Shown here piece after piece: positions 35,201 to 48,800 of a stretch of DNA of 64,000 bases; the stretch's first letter is position 1; every line of letters begins with the position of its first letter. Source of the DNA: Ahaetulla prasina (Eukaryota > Chordata > Lepidosauria > Squamata > Colubridae). The translations under genes and the position numbers were made by a program. The notes below the pieces were generated by a model. That model had not been told where the DNA came from, searched no databases, and was given only the letters and a program-made list of their open reading frames with translations. The stretch lies in the NCBI RefSeq assembly GCF_028640845.1, contig NC_080546.1:78300697-78364696 (forward strand), in the 5' to 3' direction.

Positions 35201-38200
35201 TTCATTAGCAATTCTAATATATATATATTTGCCTTGTTTTTCTGCAGGAAACATCCACTCTTCTCTACTTGGCCATCAGAAAAAATAGATTTTATCATTC
35301 GTTGTTCTCTACAGAAATTATACAGGTTGTTATTAATAACATTTATCTTGCTAGAACAATTAGTAATAAATGGCAGGGTTTCTACAGGTACAAGCATATA
35401 TTATTCAAAATGGCAAGGTCCATTTTGCTGTCCAAATTCATGGAGACCTAACCCTAAGTGGATTCGCCCCCAGTGGGATTTTGCCATGTATTTTCCCAGG
35501 AAATGCCAGGCTAAAAAAATCAATGTCCTCTAAGCGGGGGTGGGCTGCTGGGGGTTCGGGAGAACCTCTAGCTAGCAGTTCAGAGAACCCTCAAATCCCA
35601 CTCCTGGCTGGCCCCGCCCACCCCGCCCCTCCCAGGAGTCCCCACGCCACCCAGGAGTCCCCACCTCACTTTGGATGCAGGTAACTGCAGGGCGTGCGCG
35701 GAGGTTCAGGGAGGGCGAGAAACGGGCCTACCGGAAGATCAGGAAGGCTGGAAACGGGCCTGTTTCCAGCCTCCAGAGGGCCTCCAGAGCCTGGGGAGGC
35801 CATTTTCATCCTCCCAGAGGCTCGAGGAAAGCCTCTGGACCCTGGGGAGGGCAAAAACGCCCCCCTCGCGATGGTGCAAGAGGCCGACTAGGCCACGCCC
35901 ACCATGGTCACACCCACCCAGTAACCGGGAAAAGGACCCCTTGCTAAAAATTTTGAAGCACACCCCTGCCTCTAGGCATAACCCATGGAAACGTACATAA
36001 GCCAAGGTCGATAAAAATGATACAAATACAGTATGCATTATTCATTAGGTCCACAATCTTGTACTAGGCAAGTTACTGTATTTTCCTCCTACTCTAAAAG
36101 AGGTTAAAGTGGGGGTGGGTAAACCCCTTATAAACTCTGAAAAATCTCTAACGGGAAGTTTCCTTATTTTGTCAATTCTAGCTAAACCAAAATGTACGTG
36201 TACCAAAAGCGGGGTGAGGGAGAAGGGTAGTCACACTGTCGGAAAAGAAATTCAGAAGACTAAATTGGATAGAGATGAGGCAAGGCGATAAGGGAGATTG
36301 ACAGGAAAAAGATGGTTTGCAAAGTTCAACAAGTATTTGTGCTGAACTCAGCCTCAAAATTATATATTAAATTCAGTGGCTTTTAAAGGTAAAGGTTCCC
36401 CTCGCACATACGTGCTAGTTGTTCCTGACTCTAGGGGGTGGTGTGCTCATCTCCGTTTCAAAGCTGAAGAGTCAGCGCTATCCGAAGATGTCTCCACGGT
36501 CATGTGGCCGGCATGACTAAATGTCAAAGGCACACGGAACGCTGTTACCTTCCCACCAAAGGTGGTCCCTATTTTTCTACTTGCATTTTTTACATGCTTT
36601 CGAACTGCTAGGTTGGCAGAAGCTGGGACAAGTAACGGAAGCTCACCCTGTTACACGGCACTAGGGATTCAAACCACTGAACTGCCAACCTTTCGATTGA
36701 CAAGCTCAGCGTCTTGGCCACTTAGCGTCCCTTCAATGGCTTTTACTTGCATTTATTTTTGCGTGAGTTTAAACTCTAGCCCTTTTAGGTGCAAGAAATC
36801 AGGACACGGGCTAGAGATTAAAAGCACTGCAAGTTTGTTTTTTGCATAACAACTCTAAACTGATGATGCATTTGATGTCTCCCTCAGCATCAGCCCGGTC
36901 ATGTCCAGTTTAGTCATTGCAAATCCCATGAAAATATTCCCAGTGCAAGGGAAAGTAGAAACCCTACTTCTAACCCTCTCATTCACTCTCCATAAAAATT
37001 CCCATTTTAGAACTCTGTAATCCCTTAATTTGACATAGAGTCGGGGTGACTGGATGGAGCTAAGTGTTTACTGGCCTGATGCCCTTCCTGACGCCAGGTG
37101 GAGTTTGCAGCAGAGATTTTTTTCTTTGTGTCCTTGGAGAGAGAAACATCTGCCGCTACCTGGGATTGAACTCTCAATCTTCTGATTGGGAGGCAAGGTC
37201 TTCACCTCTAGGCCACCAAGCTGCTCTCTCTCTCTATGGGAGGTTAAGTGTGTGCAGTAGGTTATGGAGGGGAAAGACTGCCATTGTTACTTCAATTTCA
37301 TTAAGTGTAAAAACTGTAGGGGGAAAAATCGAATTTGAGAAAGTTCACATTTTTAAAAAAGTCCAGAATAGAATAGAATAGAATAGAATAGAATAGAATA
37401 GAATAGAATAGAATAGAATTTTTTTATTGGCCAAGTGTGATTGAACACACAAGGAATTTGTCTTGGTACATGCACTCTCAGTGTACATAAAATAAAAGAT
37501 CATCAAGAATTCTAAGGTACAACACTTAATGATACTCATAGGGAACAAATACTATTCAGGAGATTGAAGAAACAAACCAATTATGCAGACTTTGGATAGA
37601 GTAGCTGTTATAGCCAGTACTAATGGCAAACTTCTAAAATGATAGAAATACCTACCAATCTTAAGCAAAATATTGTTGTAATTTATTTGAGGAATGTATA
37701 CCATATACTTCTCTATGGAAAGAACTCATCATGGTTTACCATTAAGATTTCTAAGAAAAAGACAGTGAATAGTCAGCATTAAAATAGAAACATCAGAATG
37801 CTTAATGAAACAGCAATTGGAATTCAACATTGTTTTTAACATATTTCAAATACTTTCAGATTTAATGAACATTCTGAGTAAATGCCTACTTACTGAGTAA
37901 GCTCTGATAGTCTGTTTTTCCTTTGTATTTATAGAGCAGGGACAACTGTTATAATGGACAGCCTGAATTCTTACTTCATTGTTATTGTAAAATCAGTAAG
38001 TATCTTTTAAAAAAGAAAACAATAACAGTGTTATTAATGCATCCCTTGATTTCTTAAAATTAATACCGACTAGAGCAGCTTATCGACCTTGGATACTTTT
38101 AAGATGCTGGCTGGGGAGTTGAAGTCCATATACCTTAAAGATGCCAAAGTTGGAGTGGACTAAAGTGAGAATACATTGTAAAACTCTGAAACAAAACTTT

Positions 38201-41200
38201 CGGCATAGTGGTTAAGGCAGGGGTGTCAAACTCAAGGCCCAGGGGCCGGATCTGGCCCGCGGGATGCTTAGATCTGGCCAGTGGCACCACCCTAGAAACA
38301 ACAAAGGGTTGGGGTTGGGATTAGGGTTAGGGGGCGGCCCTCCCAAGCTCCATTTTCGCTGGCAGAGGGTTGCAGGAAGCTGTTGCAGCAAAAAAATGGA
38401 GTTCATGGGCCCATTTTTGCTGGCAGAGTGCTCGGGCCACCACAGGCACACTTGACACAAGTGAGGTTGAGCTGGCCACTGCCACCCTGGCCATGTCCAC
38501 CCTGGCCCCTCCGAGGTCAAACACAACCCTGATGTGCCCTCACTGAGATCGAGTTTGACACTCCTGGATTAAGGTGTTGTATGAAGTCTGTGTTGTGGTC
38601 CGCCAGCAGCCTGCGGAGCTGGCAACGGACTCAGACAGCGATGAGGCTGAGGAAGAGCGTGGGCCAGTCCTGGAGGCTGGGGAAGGCCCGGATGAGGGCT
38701 CTGCGTCGGAGGCTGAGGTGGGGCCAGGGCCATCGGGGAGTGAGGTGAGGACTCCAGAACCTCCAGAGACTGATAGTAGTGAGGCAGAGGAACAAGAGGG
38801 GCCTTTTCCTAATGAATGCATGAGAAGAGCTGCCAGAAGGCCAGAGCAGCTCAAGCAAAGAGGACGACTCGGGAGTAGGGCCAAGAGATGATTGGCCCCT
38901 CCCATAAAGCTTAAAAAAGACCAGCAATGGTATTTGGGCTTTGCCAGAAAACAACGTTGGTAGCTTCATCTTCTTGCATTTATTTTTGTATTGGTGTCTT
39001 CTGAATATTTGCAAAGAAAGGCCTTTGACAGTTTGCCTAATTGGACCAAGGTTTGCAATAGGACTGAGGAATTTGTGTTGGGCGGAATTTGCTTTAATTT
39101 AGTTGAACCACGCTGAGAATGAAGTAATTCTCAGCTGTTCGAATAAAGTTTGTTTGTTTTTTCACTGACTGAGTTTCCTACTACCTACTTGGACCTCGGT
39201 TACGACAGTCTGGGGATATGAAACTTCAGTTTCACTTTCGGCCAGAGAAATTCATGGGGGGAGACTTTGGAGCTTGCCTAACCTATGAGGCAATTTTGTT
39301 TGGGGAATGAAATAAAAGCATATCCTTGTGTAAGGCCCACTGAACTCCTGGGGGTGGTGGAAAAGATGGGATGCAAAACTAAGAGACAAAAATTAAATAA
39401 AAAGGTAGCCATGTATCAGATCCTCCCCCCCAACTCCCCTCGTCTGGCATTTAAAACTAGGAAAGAGACCATGCCCAAACTATTAAATTTGTATTTTAGC
39501 TAATAAAAAAAAATAAAGGTTAAAGATCAAGAAACAAAACAAATAATAAACCTTCTCTATGAATTTATAGGGCCGTTGTATGGAAGCAGCAAGGTTGAAT
39601 GCAAGGACACATAACACTCAAGATGGTAATTATTTTAATTTTCTTAATCATTTCCTCAGTGTCACTCTTGAAACAGCTGATATGGACAATCTTATGGACA
39701 ATCAAATTCAGTATATTATAACCTTTGGAACTATTTTCTAAGTCAAAAATCGGTTTGTACATGCAGTTTGCTTCAGTATTTCCTAGCATTGAGCTTTTCA
39801 AGTGTATATTGCTCTATAGTTTGAAACTATGCTGATAAATTACCAAGATAATTGATAATTTCAAATGCATTTATACAGATCTGAGAATATAGTTACAATT
39901 TATAGCCTAGTAATCAGGATCTTTGTTAGATAACTTGAAGCAGATTTTACAGGTGCTTCCTAATTGGCACAACAATGCACCTTAAATGTACCAACCGTGT
40001 TTCTGTGTTTCTTTCCCCCCCCCATATTTTAATTAAAACCAAATTTAGCCAAAATCTACAGGCGTTGTGAACTGATTCCTGTAGGTTTCATATTATAAAC
40101 TGTTAGTATTTATAGTAGAATCGAAGAAAGGAATAGAAAAAAGATAAAAAGATTTACAAGCATTAAAAATTAGTTCAAAAATTGTATGCTTTTAGACATA
40201 TTCTTTAAAAGATTATACACATGTCTTTGTGAATGTTTGTACATATGATTCTAGATAAATAATAACTTTAAAATATTTAAATATAAATAGGGCAATGAGT
40301 TAATTTCAATGTACACATTTTCAAAAAACCTCTACGCCTGTTCTTAGAAGCTGTTCATAATTGTTTAATTGTGATCTACATCTTTTTGGTCATCCAATAA
40401 AGCTACATGGAAAATGACATCTAAATGCAAGCCTGAGAAACAAAGAACACAGGTAGGACAATACTCTATGGATGGATGTGTGGATGTGTATACGCACCTA
40501 GAAAGTTTTGCAATCATTGTTTGTCATCTTGTGGAAAAACTTAAGACGCCAGCAGACAGTATTTAATGATAATGTTAGGAAAGCTAGGAAGTTACAGTAA
40601 GGCAATGGATTCCTGTTACTAAAAGCAAAATCACCAGATTTATCAGTTGAATTTTATATATAGTTATTATAGTGATTGAAAATGGCCTTAAATGGATACT
40701 GACAATTGACAAAGGATTGTTTTACAACTGATAAGGCAAGCACAGATGGGGGTTCAAAGAAATATGAACATCCCTGTATCTAGAATGTAACGATGTAAAA
40801 AAGATGTGGAGACTAGAAAGAGTACAGAGAAGAGCAACAAAGATGATTAGGGGACTGGAGGCTAAAACATGAAGAACTATTGCAGGAACTGGGTATGTCT
40901 AGTTTAATGAAAAGAAGGAGTAGGGGAGACATGATAGCAGTGTTCCGCTATCTCAGGGGCTGCCACAAAGAAGAGGGAGTCAAACTATTCTCCAAAGCAC
41001 CTGAGGGTAGAACAAGAAGCAATGGGTGGAAACTAATCAAGGAGAGAAGCAACCTAGAACTAAGAAGAAATTTCCTGACAGTTAGAATAATTAATCAGTT
41101 GGAAAACTTGCCTCCAGAAGTTGTGAATGCTCCAACACTGGAAGTTTTTAAGAAGAGGTTGGATAACCATTTGTCTGAAGTGGTGTAGGGTTTCCTGCCT

Positions 41201-42803
41201 AAGCAGGGGGTTGGACTAGAAGACCTCCAAGGTCCCTTCCAACTCTGTTGTTCTGTTCTGTTCTGTTCTGTTCTGTTCTGTTCTGTTCTGTTCTGTTCTG
41301 TTCTACTCTACTCTACTCTACTCTACTCTACTCTATTCTATTTTTACTCTACTCTACTCTACTCTACTCTACTCTACTCTACTCTACTCTACTCTACTCT
41401 ACTCTACTCTACTCTACTCTACTCTATTCTATTCTATTCTATTCTATTTGATTCTATTCTATTCTAGAAAGAGGGCACTTAGCCTTTGTGGAGTATGAAT
41501 GTCAATCAAAATGACATTCTAACTGTTTGGTCCTCGATCCCACTTTGAACAGGAAAAACATCACTTTTGAACACCAGTATACTTGAAAATGTTGCTGCTT
41601 ATGGAGACATATAGTTCAACAGATGTACAAAAGTTATAATTTCAGGAAGATGCATCTCTTGAGGGAGTAGTCAGGTCACATCTGTGGGGAAAATGGTTTA
41701 ACAATTAAGCTGTAGTGCTAGATTCCTTGACTTTTACATTAAACAAGCGAGCAAGAGCATAAATATTCACAATATGCCAAAGGCAATAAAAAAATAAAAC
41801 AAGGCTAATTAATATTTTATTATTAATAATAATACACAGTAAAAAATTGGATTCTCATCGGGGTGAAATGCTCTGAAGTCTGCTACCAGTTCGCTTCGCT
41901 ACTGGTTCGCTTTGCTTCGCACAGGATTTCCTGCTTTCTAGCGAATATAAATTGCATGGCACAGCTGATCCTCGGAAATACCGGTTCGCCTGAACTGGTA
42001 GCATTTTTTTCTACTGGTTCGGACAAACCGGTCCAAACCATTAGCATTTCACCCCTGATTCTCATTCAAGAGAAATGTTTTGAAACAACTAAATGCCCTT
42101 GAGAGAAAAACTTTCAGGCCCAGCAGTTCCACAAATGTCCCTAGCTGAGAATGCGTCATACTGAAATGCCCCTACACACATTCTAAGTAGTAGCAGATTT
42201 TTGTACAGGATATTTAAAGATGATTAAAATGAACAGGTTGTAAACCTTCTCAAGGTTAAACATGTTATTTTTAATTGAGCAGATCCAATGACTTCTCCAT
42301 TTCTTTCGTGTTAGTTACACTTACCAAACTAAATTAAACAAAATATTCCCTTTAGTATCATCAATTGTGCTAGTTACCAGTTTAGTCAAAGTGAAATTCT
42401 TAATTAAAAGGCTGCAAACTATAATAAGGAAAAATTGTTTCATTTAACACACTTTTTTCTTTTCAATGCAGGTAGCTTCCTTAGCCCCTCGGCTACTAAA
42501 GATAAGAATTCTTGAGCAAGGTGATATTTTTGTGAGTATTAGAAATGTACAGGTTGGTTGAACTAGAAACATATGGATATGCTTTTCAAAATGCTGCAGC
42601 TATAAAGAAAATCTAATTATGTTACATGCATATAGTTAGAAATTAGCTATTTTAATTAACTAGATTGTTTATAAATTCTAATTTTTAGGCCATACATTGA
42701 ATTAGTTTTTTATACTGTTTTTAACTTGTGTTATATGTATTTTGTATTTTATTGGCTGTGAACCGCCCTGAGTCCTTCGGAAGAAGGGCGGTATACAAAT
42801 TTA

Positions 42804-42888
<85 letters not shown>

Positions 42889-45800
42889 TAACTAGAAATT
42901 AACAGTCTAAAAATTGATCCTCAAATTATTACAATTGAGCGCAAAATTTATCTTGTTAAGTGAAAAATTTGTTAAGTGAGTTTTGCCCCATTTTACAACT
43001 ATTTTGCCAGATTTGTTAAGCAAATTGCTGGAGTTGTAAAATTAGTAACACGGTTTTTAAGTGACTCTGACTTCCCCATTGACTTAGCTTGTCAGAAGGT
43101 CGCAAAAGGAGATCACATGACCCTGGAACACTGCAACTGTCTTTATGTGAGTTAGTTGTCAAGTATCCGAATCAGTGGTGGGATTCAAAAATTTTTACTA
43201 CCGGTTCTGTGGGTGTAGCTTGGTGGGTGAGGCATGGCTTGGTGGGCGTGGCTTGGTGGACGTGGCAGGGGAAGGATACTGTAAAATCTCCATTCCCTCC
43301 CCACTCCAGGGGAAGGTTACTGCAAAATCCCCATTTCCTCCTGATCAGCCGGGACTCATGAAACACAGAATAAATGGGGGCGGGGCCAGTCAGAGGTGGT
43401 ATTTACTGGTTCTCCGAACTACTCAAAAGTCCCTTGGCTGCTTTTCTTTTGGCGTTCCATAAGGGAAGGAAGACCATTTTTTATGCAGTCTTCGATAGTT
43501 AAGCTGAGGGTCACCAGCCTATTTAACTATGCTAAAGCTGACATTTAGGAATTGGTTGGTTGGAAGATGTGATATACCCTGATTAGAGCTTTCTGAGTGG
43601 ACTATATAGTAATTAAACAAACACACAAATAATGAATTCTTAGGAACAGCTTCCACAGCAGATTCAACAGACTTAGACAAAATTACATAGTTATTTAATA
43701 AATACCTATTTCCCAAATTTGACCAGAATGCAGGAGGCAATAATTAATAGGCGGGAACTACATAAGGCAATGCCTTATCCTTTGCTAATACATTCCTACA
43801 AACCACCTCAGTTATTTATTATTATTTACTTTATTCATTAAACATGAAGCTCAGTCAACTGAACATTCAAAAATGCATCACAAATACCACTGACTGGTGC
43901 TAATGGTTGATACGGGTTGCTGCCAGCGTCCTAGGTATCAACCAAGTATCGTCACTATTTACTTTATTCATTAAACATGAAACTCAGTCAACTGAATATT
44001 CAAAAATGCATCACAAATACCATTGACTGGTGCTAATGATCGATATGGGTTGCTGCCAGCATCCTAGGTATCAACCAAGTACCTTCTTAAGATGTGCGAT
44101 GTTCCAAGTAGCACGTTCCACTGGTGTTATTGTAGGAAGCTGCAATTTGTTGATGTACTGTATCTTATAAAATTCTTGGACATTCTTCACCCTGAGCCCT
44201 GATTTCGGCAACAATTAAATTAGTTAAAAATGTTTTCCTTGTGTCCCCAGAAGCGTCAAGTAAAATGATACCACCTTGTTGTTTTGCTAGCTGATCCATG
44301 ATCATTTTGTATGCTTTTTTCTGATTTTGATTTAGAAGTGGCTTCTTGTCTGCGATATATGCAGTAAGCTTTTCAACGTTGTAGTTCTTTTCTCGTATAT
44401 AATTTGTGTGAAGTACGTCATGTTGGTCTCGTAGTGGTGCAGGCAGGCCGAGTTGCAGTAATGTTTTATTGATCATGGCCATACATTTGTCCTCAAGAAT
44501 AATCAAAGCCTTGTTGAAAATGTCCGGACCAAATGTAATTTCTAATGTTGGATTTTCCCCCTTACCAGAGGGAGACTCCTTGTGGAGTACTGTGAAGTTG
44601 TTACCATGGCAACTCCACTGTGCTGCACAGTAGAAGCCATTTTAAGGCAGTACAGTAGAAGCCATTTTAAGGCACAACAGGCAGTTTCTTGATTTGAATG
44701 CAGCTTATGGCACGGTGTGATTTGATGGTTTAATGCTCAAGCTGAAGAAAACTATTCCGTGTCTTAAAGTAACAACCCTTCTGGACAACATGTTAAAAAA
44801 TCGATACCACAAGAGTAACTGTAGGAGCCCCCGCTAGTAAATCCTTTTCCATTAAGAATGGCTTGCCACAGTGATTGGTTCTAGCCCACACTCCTACTAG
44901 TCATATGGCAATAGTTATCCAAACCAATGATTTTGAGGAAGTGAAATACGTTCTTACTAAGAATCTGAGGTCACTAAGAGGACATTATGAGAGGTTGGGG
45001 TTTTCTCCAGCCGGAATAAAACCGAAGTATGGGCCTTCCATCTTAGCAATCATGTAGCAAAGAAAGAGTTAAATGTATCTTTTTGTAGAAAGACCTATAA
45101 AATATTTTGGAATAATCCTTGACAGATCCCTTACATTTGGAAAACACCTTGAAGCAGTGGTGGAATTCAAATTTTTTTACTACCGGTTCTGTGGGCATGG
45201 CGTGGTGGGCATGGCATGGATTGGTGGGCATGGATTGGTGTAGCAGGGGAAAGATACTGCCAAATCCCCATTCTCCACTCCAGGGGAAGGATCCTACCAA
45301 ATCCCCATTCCCACCCCACTCCTGGGGAAAGGATATTGCAAAATTTCCATTCTCCCACCCCACTCTGGGGCCAGTCAGAGGTGGTATTTGCTGGTTCCAA
45401 AACCTGCTGAATAGCACCTCTGCTTGAAGTAATCAGACAAAAATTGAAAGCAAGGAACAACTTAATTAGAAAATCATGGGAGAAAGCTGGGGAGCCCAAG
45501 CAAAAACATTGCATGTAGTCACACAATTATTAGTATACTCGGTCACCAAATCCTGCGCAGTTGTGTGGGGAAGAAGTTGTCATACCAACCAATCTGACGT
45601 TCACCTTAATGACTGTTGTGTATGCTCCCATTGGTGGGAAATTCCAGCGGGAAAACATTCAAATCCTATTGGTTGTCATCTGGCTCCAGGTGTGTATAAA
45701 AGAAGAGCATCCTGCCTGTATCTTTGCTGAAGTCTCACTCTAAATAAAAGAGCTGTGGTTACTGGTCTGGTCTGGGGTCTCCTCCATCGCCCAATCTAAC

Positions 45801-48800
45801 AATGACCCAATAAGAATAATATCTGGAATCCTCAAATCCTCACCCTCTCATGGTTCCATGTTCTTTCTAATAGTATTTCCCCTTCTGATCTCAGGCGACA
45901 ACAACAGACAGTTCAGGAGTGGAAAAAGATAAACATGCCTTCAACTCCTAGGGATCTTCCAATATATAAAATTATTTAACTCTCTTTCTCTCATCAGGCT
46001 TAAGTCTAGGCAATCAACTTGGAATAACATACTATATAGTCTTACGATCTGCATGAATAACGGCGGTTAAGATGGGCGACTTTTAATAGCCACAACCAAA
46101 CAGATCAAAAACCACTTTCAGGAATTCAATTGTCCTGAAAAATATGGTTCCACCTGAATCAGAAGTGGGTTTCAGCAGGTTCTGACCAGTTCTGGAGAAC
46201 CGGTAGTGGAAATTTTGAGTAGTTCAGAGAACCGGTAGTAAAAATTCTTATTCGCCCTGTCCCCATCTATTCTCTGCCTCCCAAGTCCCAGTTGATCAGG
46301 AGAAAATGGGGATTTTGCAGTAACCTTCCCCTGCCACGCCCACCAAGCCATGCCACGCCCACACAACCCGTAGTAAAAATTTTTGAAACCCACCACTGAC
46401 CTGAGTGGAATTAGGACAGGCTAGGCCAGAACTAAGCGAAAGCTCTTTAAGCGGGGAATGGCCGAGAGCTCACAATGTGACTGTGGTGCTCTGGAACAAT
46501 CTATAATGCATCTTGTTCAAGAACGTCCCTTCAGGAAATTTCAAGGCACCCAGGATGTGGGATGATCTCACCTCAGCACCACCAGAAACAGTTAGAAATA
46601 GCTTCCTTAGATATCGAACTGTAACATCTATCTCACTGCAATTCTATGGCTCTCTAATATTTTATTATGGTTTTATCTTAATTTAATATTTTATCTCCTA
46701 CATTGTATTGTCCACATCTCTCTCTCTCTGTCTCTCCCCTTCTCTCCTTCTCTCTCTCCCCTTCCCTCCCTCCCTCTCCCTCTTTCCTCCCTCTCCCCTC
46801 CCTTCCTCTCTTTCTCCCTCTTTCCTTCCCTCCCTCCCTGCCTCCCTCTCCCTCCCTCCCTCTCCCCTTCCTTCTCTCCCTCTCTCTCCCTCTTTCCTTC
46901 CCTCCTCCTCTCTCCCTTCCTCTCTCTCTCCTCTTTCCTTCCCTCCTCTCCTTCCTCCTCTCCTCCCTTCCTCTCTTTCTCCCTCTTTCCTTTCCTGCCT
47001 CCCACTCTCCCGTTCCCTCTCTCCCTCTTTCCTTCCTTCCCTCCCTCCCTTTCTCCCTCTTTCCTTTCCTCCCTCCCTCTCTCTCCCTCTGTCTCTCTCC
47101 CTTCCTCCCTCTCCCACCCTCCTTCCTCTCTCTCCCTCTTTCCTTCCCTGCCTCCCACTCTCCCGTTCCTCTCCCTCTTTCCTTCCTTCCTCCTCCCTTT
47201 CTCCTCTTTCCTTCCTCCTCCCTCTCTCCCTCTGTCTCTCCCTTCCTCCTCCCTCTCCTCTTTCCTTCCTCTCCCTCCTCCTCCTCTCCTCTTCCCTTTC
47301 TCCTCTCTCTCCTCTTTCCTTCCCTCCTCCTCTCTCCTCTCTCTCTCCTCTTTCCTTCCCTCCTCCCTCCCTCTCCTCTTCCCTTTCTCCTCTCTCTCCT
47401 CTTTCCTTCCTCCTCCCTCTCTCTCTCTCTCTCCCTCTTTCCTTCCCTCCTCCCTCTCCCTCCCTCTTTCCTCCCTCTCTCCCTCCCTCTCTCCTCCTTC
47501 CCTCCCTCCCTCTCTCTCTCCCTTTCCTTCTCTCCCTCTCTCCCTCTCTTTCTGTCCCTCCCTTTCTCTCTCTCCCTCCCTCTCTCTCTACACACATACA
47601 CACATACACACACACATATACACTTACATATATATTTGTTGATGCTTTATTTAAACTAAATTTGTATATCAGTGATTACATGGCTGATGCTATATGCTAA
47701 ATATATTAAAAAATCTTTCTACTGCAACTAATTTTTAAAATACCTATTATAAAAAGAAAAGTAAAATAAAGGATTCCTGTGTTTATTACCTGAATGGTAT
47801 CCTGAAGTAGGAAGAATGAAATTCACTGCCAGTTGGCACAACACTGTCCAAAGTCATTTGACATTGAAATGGGCAGGCTATAGATTTTTTTTTTAAAAAA
47901 AATTATTGGCCAAATGTGATTGGACACACAAGGAATTTGTCTTGGTGCATACGCTCTCAGTGTCCATAAAAGAAAAGATACCTTCATCAAGGTACAACAC
48001 TTACAATACTTAATGATAGTCATAGGGTACAAATAAGCAATCAGGAAACAATATCAATATAAATCATAAGGATACAAGCAACAAAGTTACAGTCATACAG
48101 TCATAAGTGGAAGGAGATGGGTGATGGGAAAAAATTTATAATATAAATTTAATAAATAAAGTAAAATAAATAATTCTTAAAAATGGAAACAATATTATTA
48201 GCATTATTCGTTTTCTTAAACTGTTTATCATTACAGGGACTGGCCAGTTTAATGGACAAGTCGTGTGTTCTTCAACTCAGTTTGGTAAATCCTTATTTTA
48301 TAAAAAAGGGAAATATCTTACTTTAAAAATAATGTTAACATTGAAGATTAGCCTTGTCAATTCAAAAATAAATATTCTTGGTGAAAAATGAAAGCATATA
48401 AATAAACTGAACGTTTAAAAAAATCAAAGGTGCTTTTTCAAAAAGCAACTGGACTTTGTTTTTCCTTGAAGATGTTTTGCTTCTCATCCAAGAAGCTTCT
48501 TCAATTCTTCCTCTCTCTGAGGAAAAAAATACCGTATATACTCGAGTATAAGCCGAGTTTTTCAGCACGTTTTTTGTGCTGAAAAACGTCCCCTCGGCTT
48601 ATACTCGAGTATATACGGCTTATACTCGAGTTTTTTTTTTTCTTCTTTTTTTCACATTATACCGGATGGCGCAAACTTGGCGGGCTTTTGCATTAGCGCG
48701 GGGAAGCCCTGCCGGTGCAGTGAGAGGGCGGGGCGGGGGAGCCGCCAGCCTTCTCGGCTGAGGGAGGGAGGGTTTCCCCGACCGGTAGCTGCCTCATTTC

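Larger units (their letters stand above)
39213..40799. other. Introns around exons 9 and 10
   Basis: Apart from exons 9 and 10 this is unique AT-rich DNA without recognised repeats, the longest repeat-poor stretch inside the gene. Confidence 0.5.
44685..46140 (+). mobile_element. Degraded non-LTR RT fragment split by MITE and LTR
   Basis: Frame-broken pieces include LNAAYGTV near 44695, LKLKKTIPCLKV, then NHVAKKELNVSFCRK near 45045, and after the MITE VIRQKLKARNNLIRKSWEKAG-type residues and RIISGILKSSPSHGSMFF after the LTR. The pattern fits a non-LTR RT C-terminus of uncertain clade (RTE or Jockey group). Confidence 0.5.

Noticed and set aside
35168..35533. 121-codon ORF over exon 7
   Set aside because: Only 35248-35325 is exon; the rest is intron read-through.
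38310..38345. Telomere-like ggttagggttaggg-type stretch
   Set aside because: Only about two units inside a hAT element; relatives show it is element sequence.
46678..47700. Overlapping ORFs of 300-330 codons on both strands
   Set aside because: They come from C/T-only DNA and encode only Ser/Leu/Pro or Arg/Glu/Gly; there is no protein signature.
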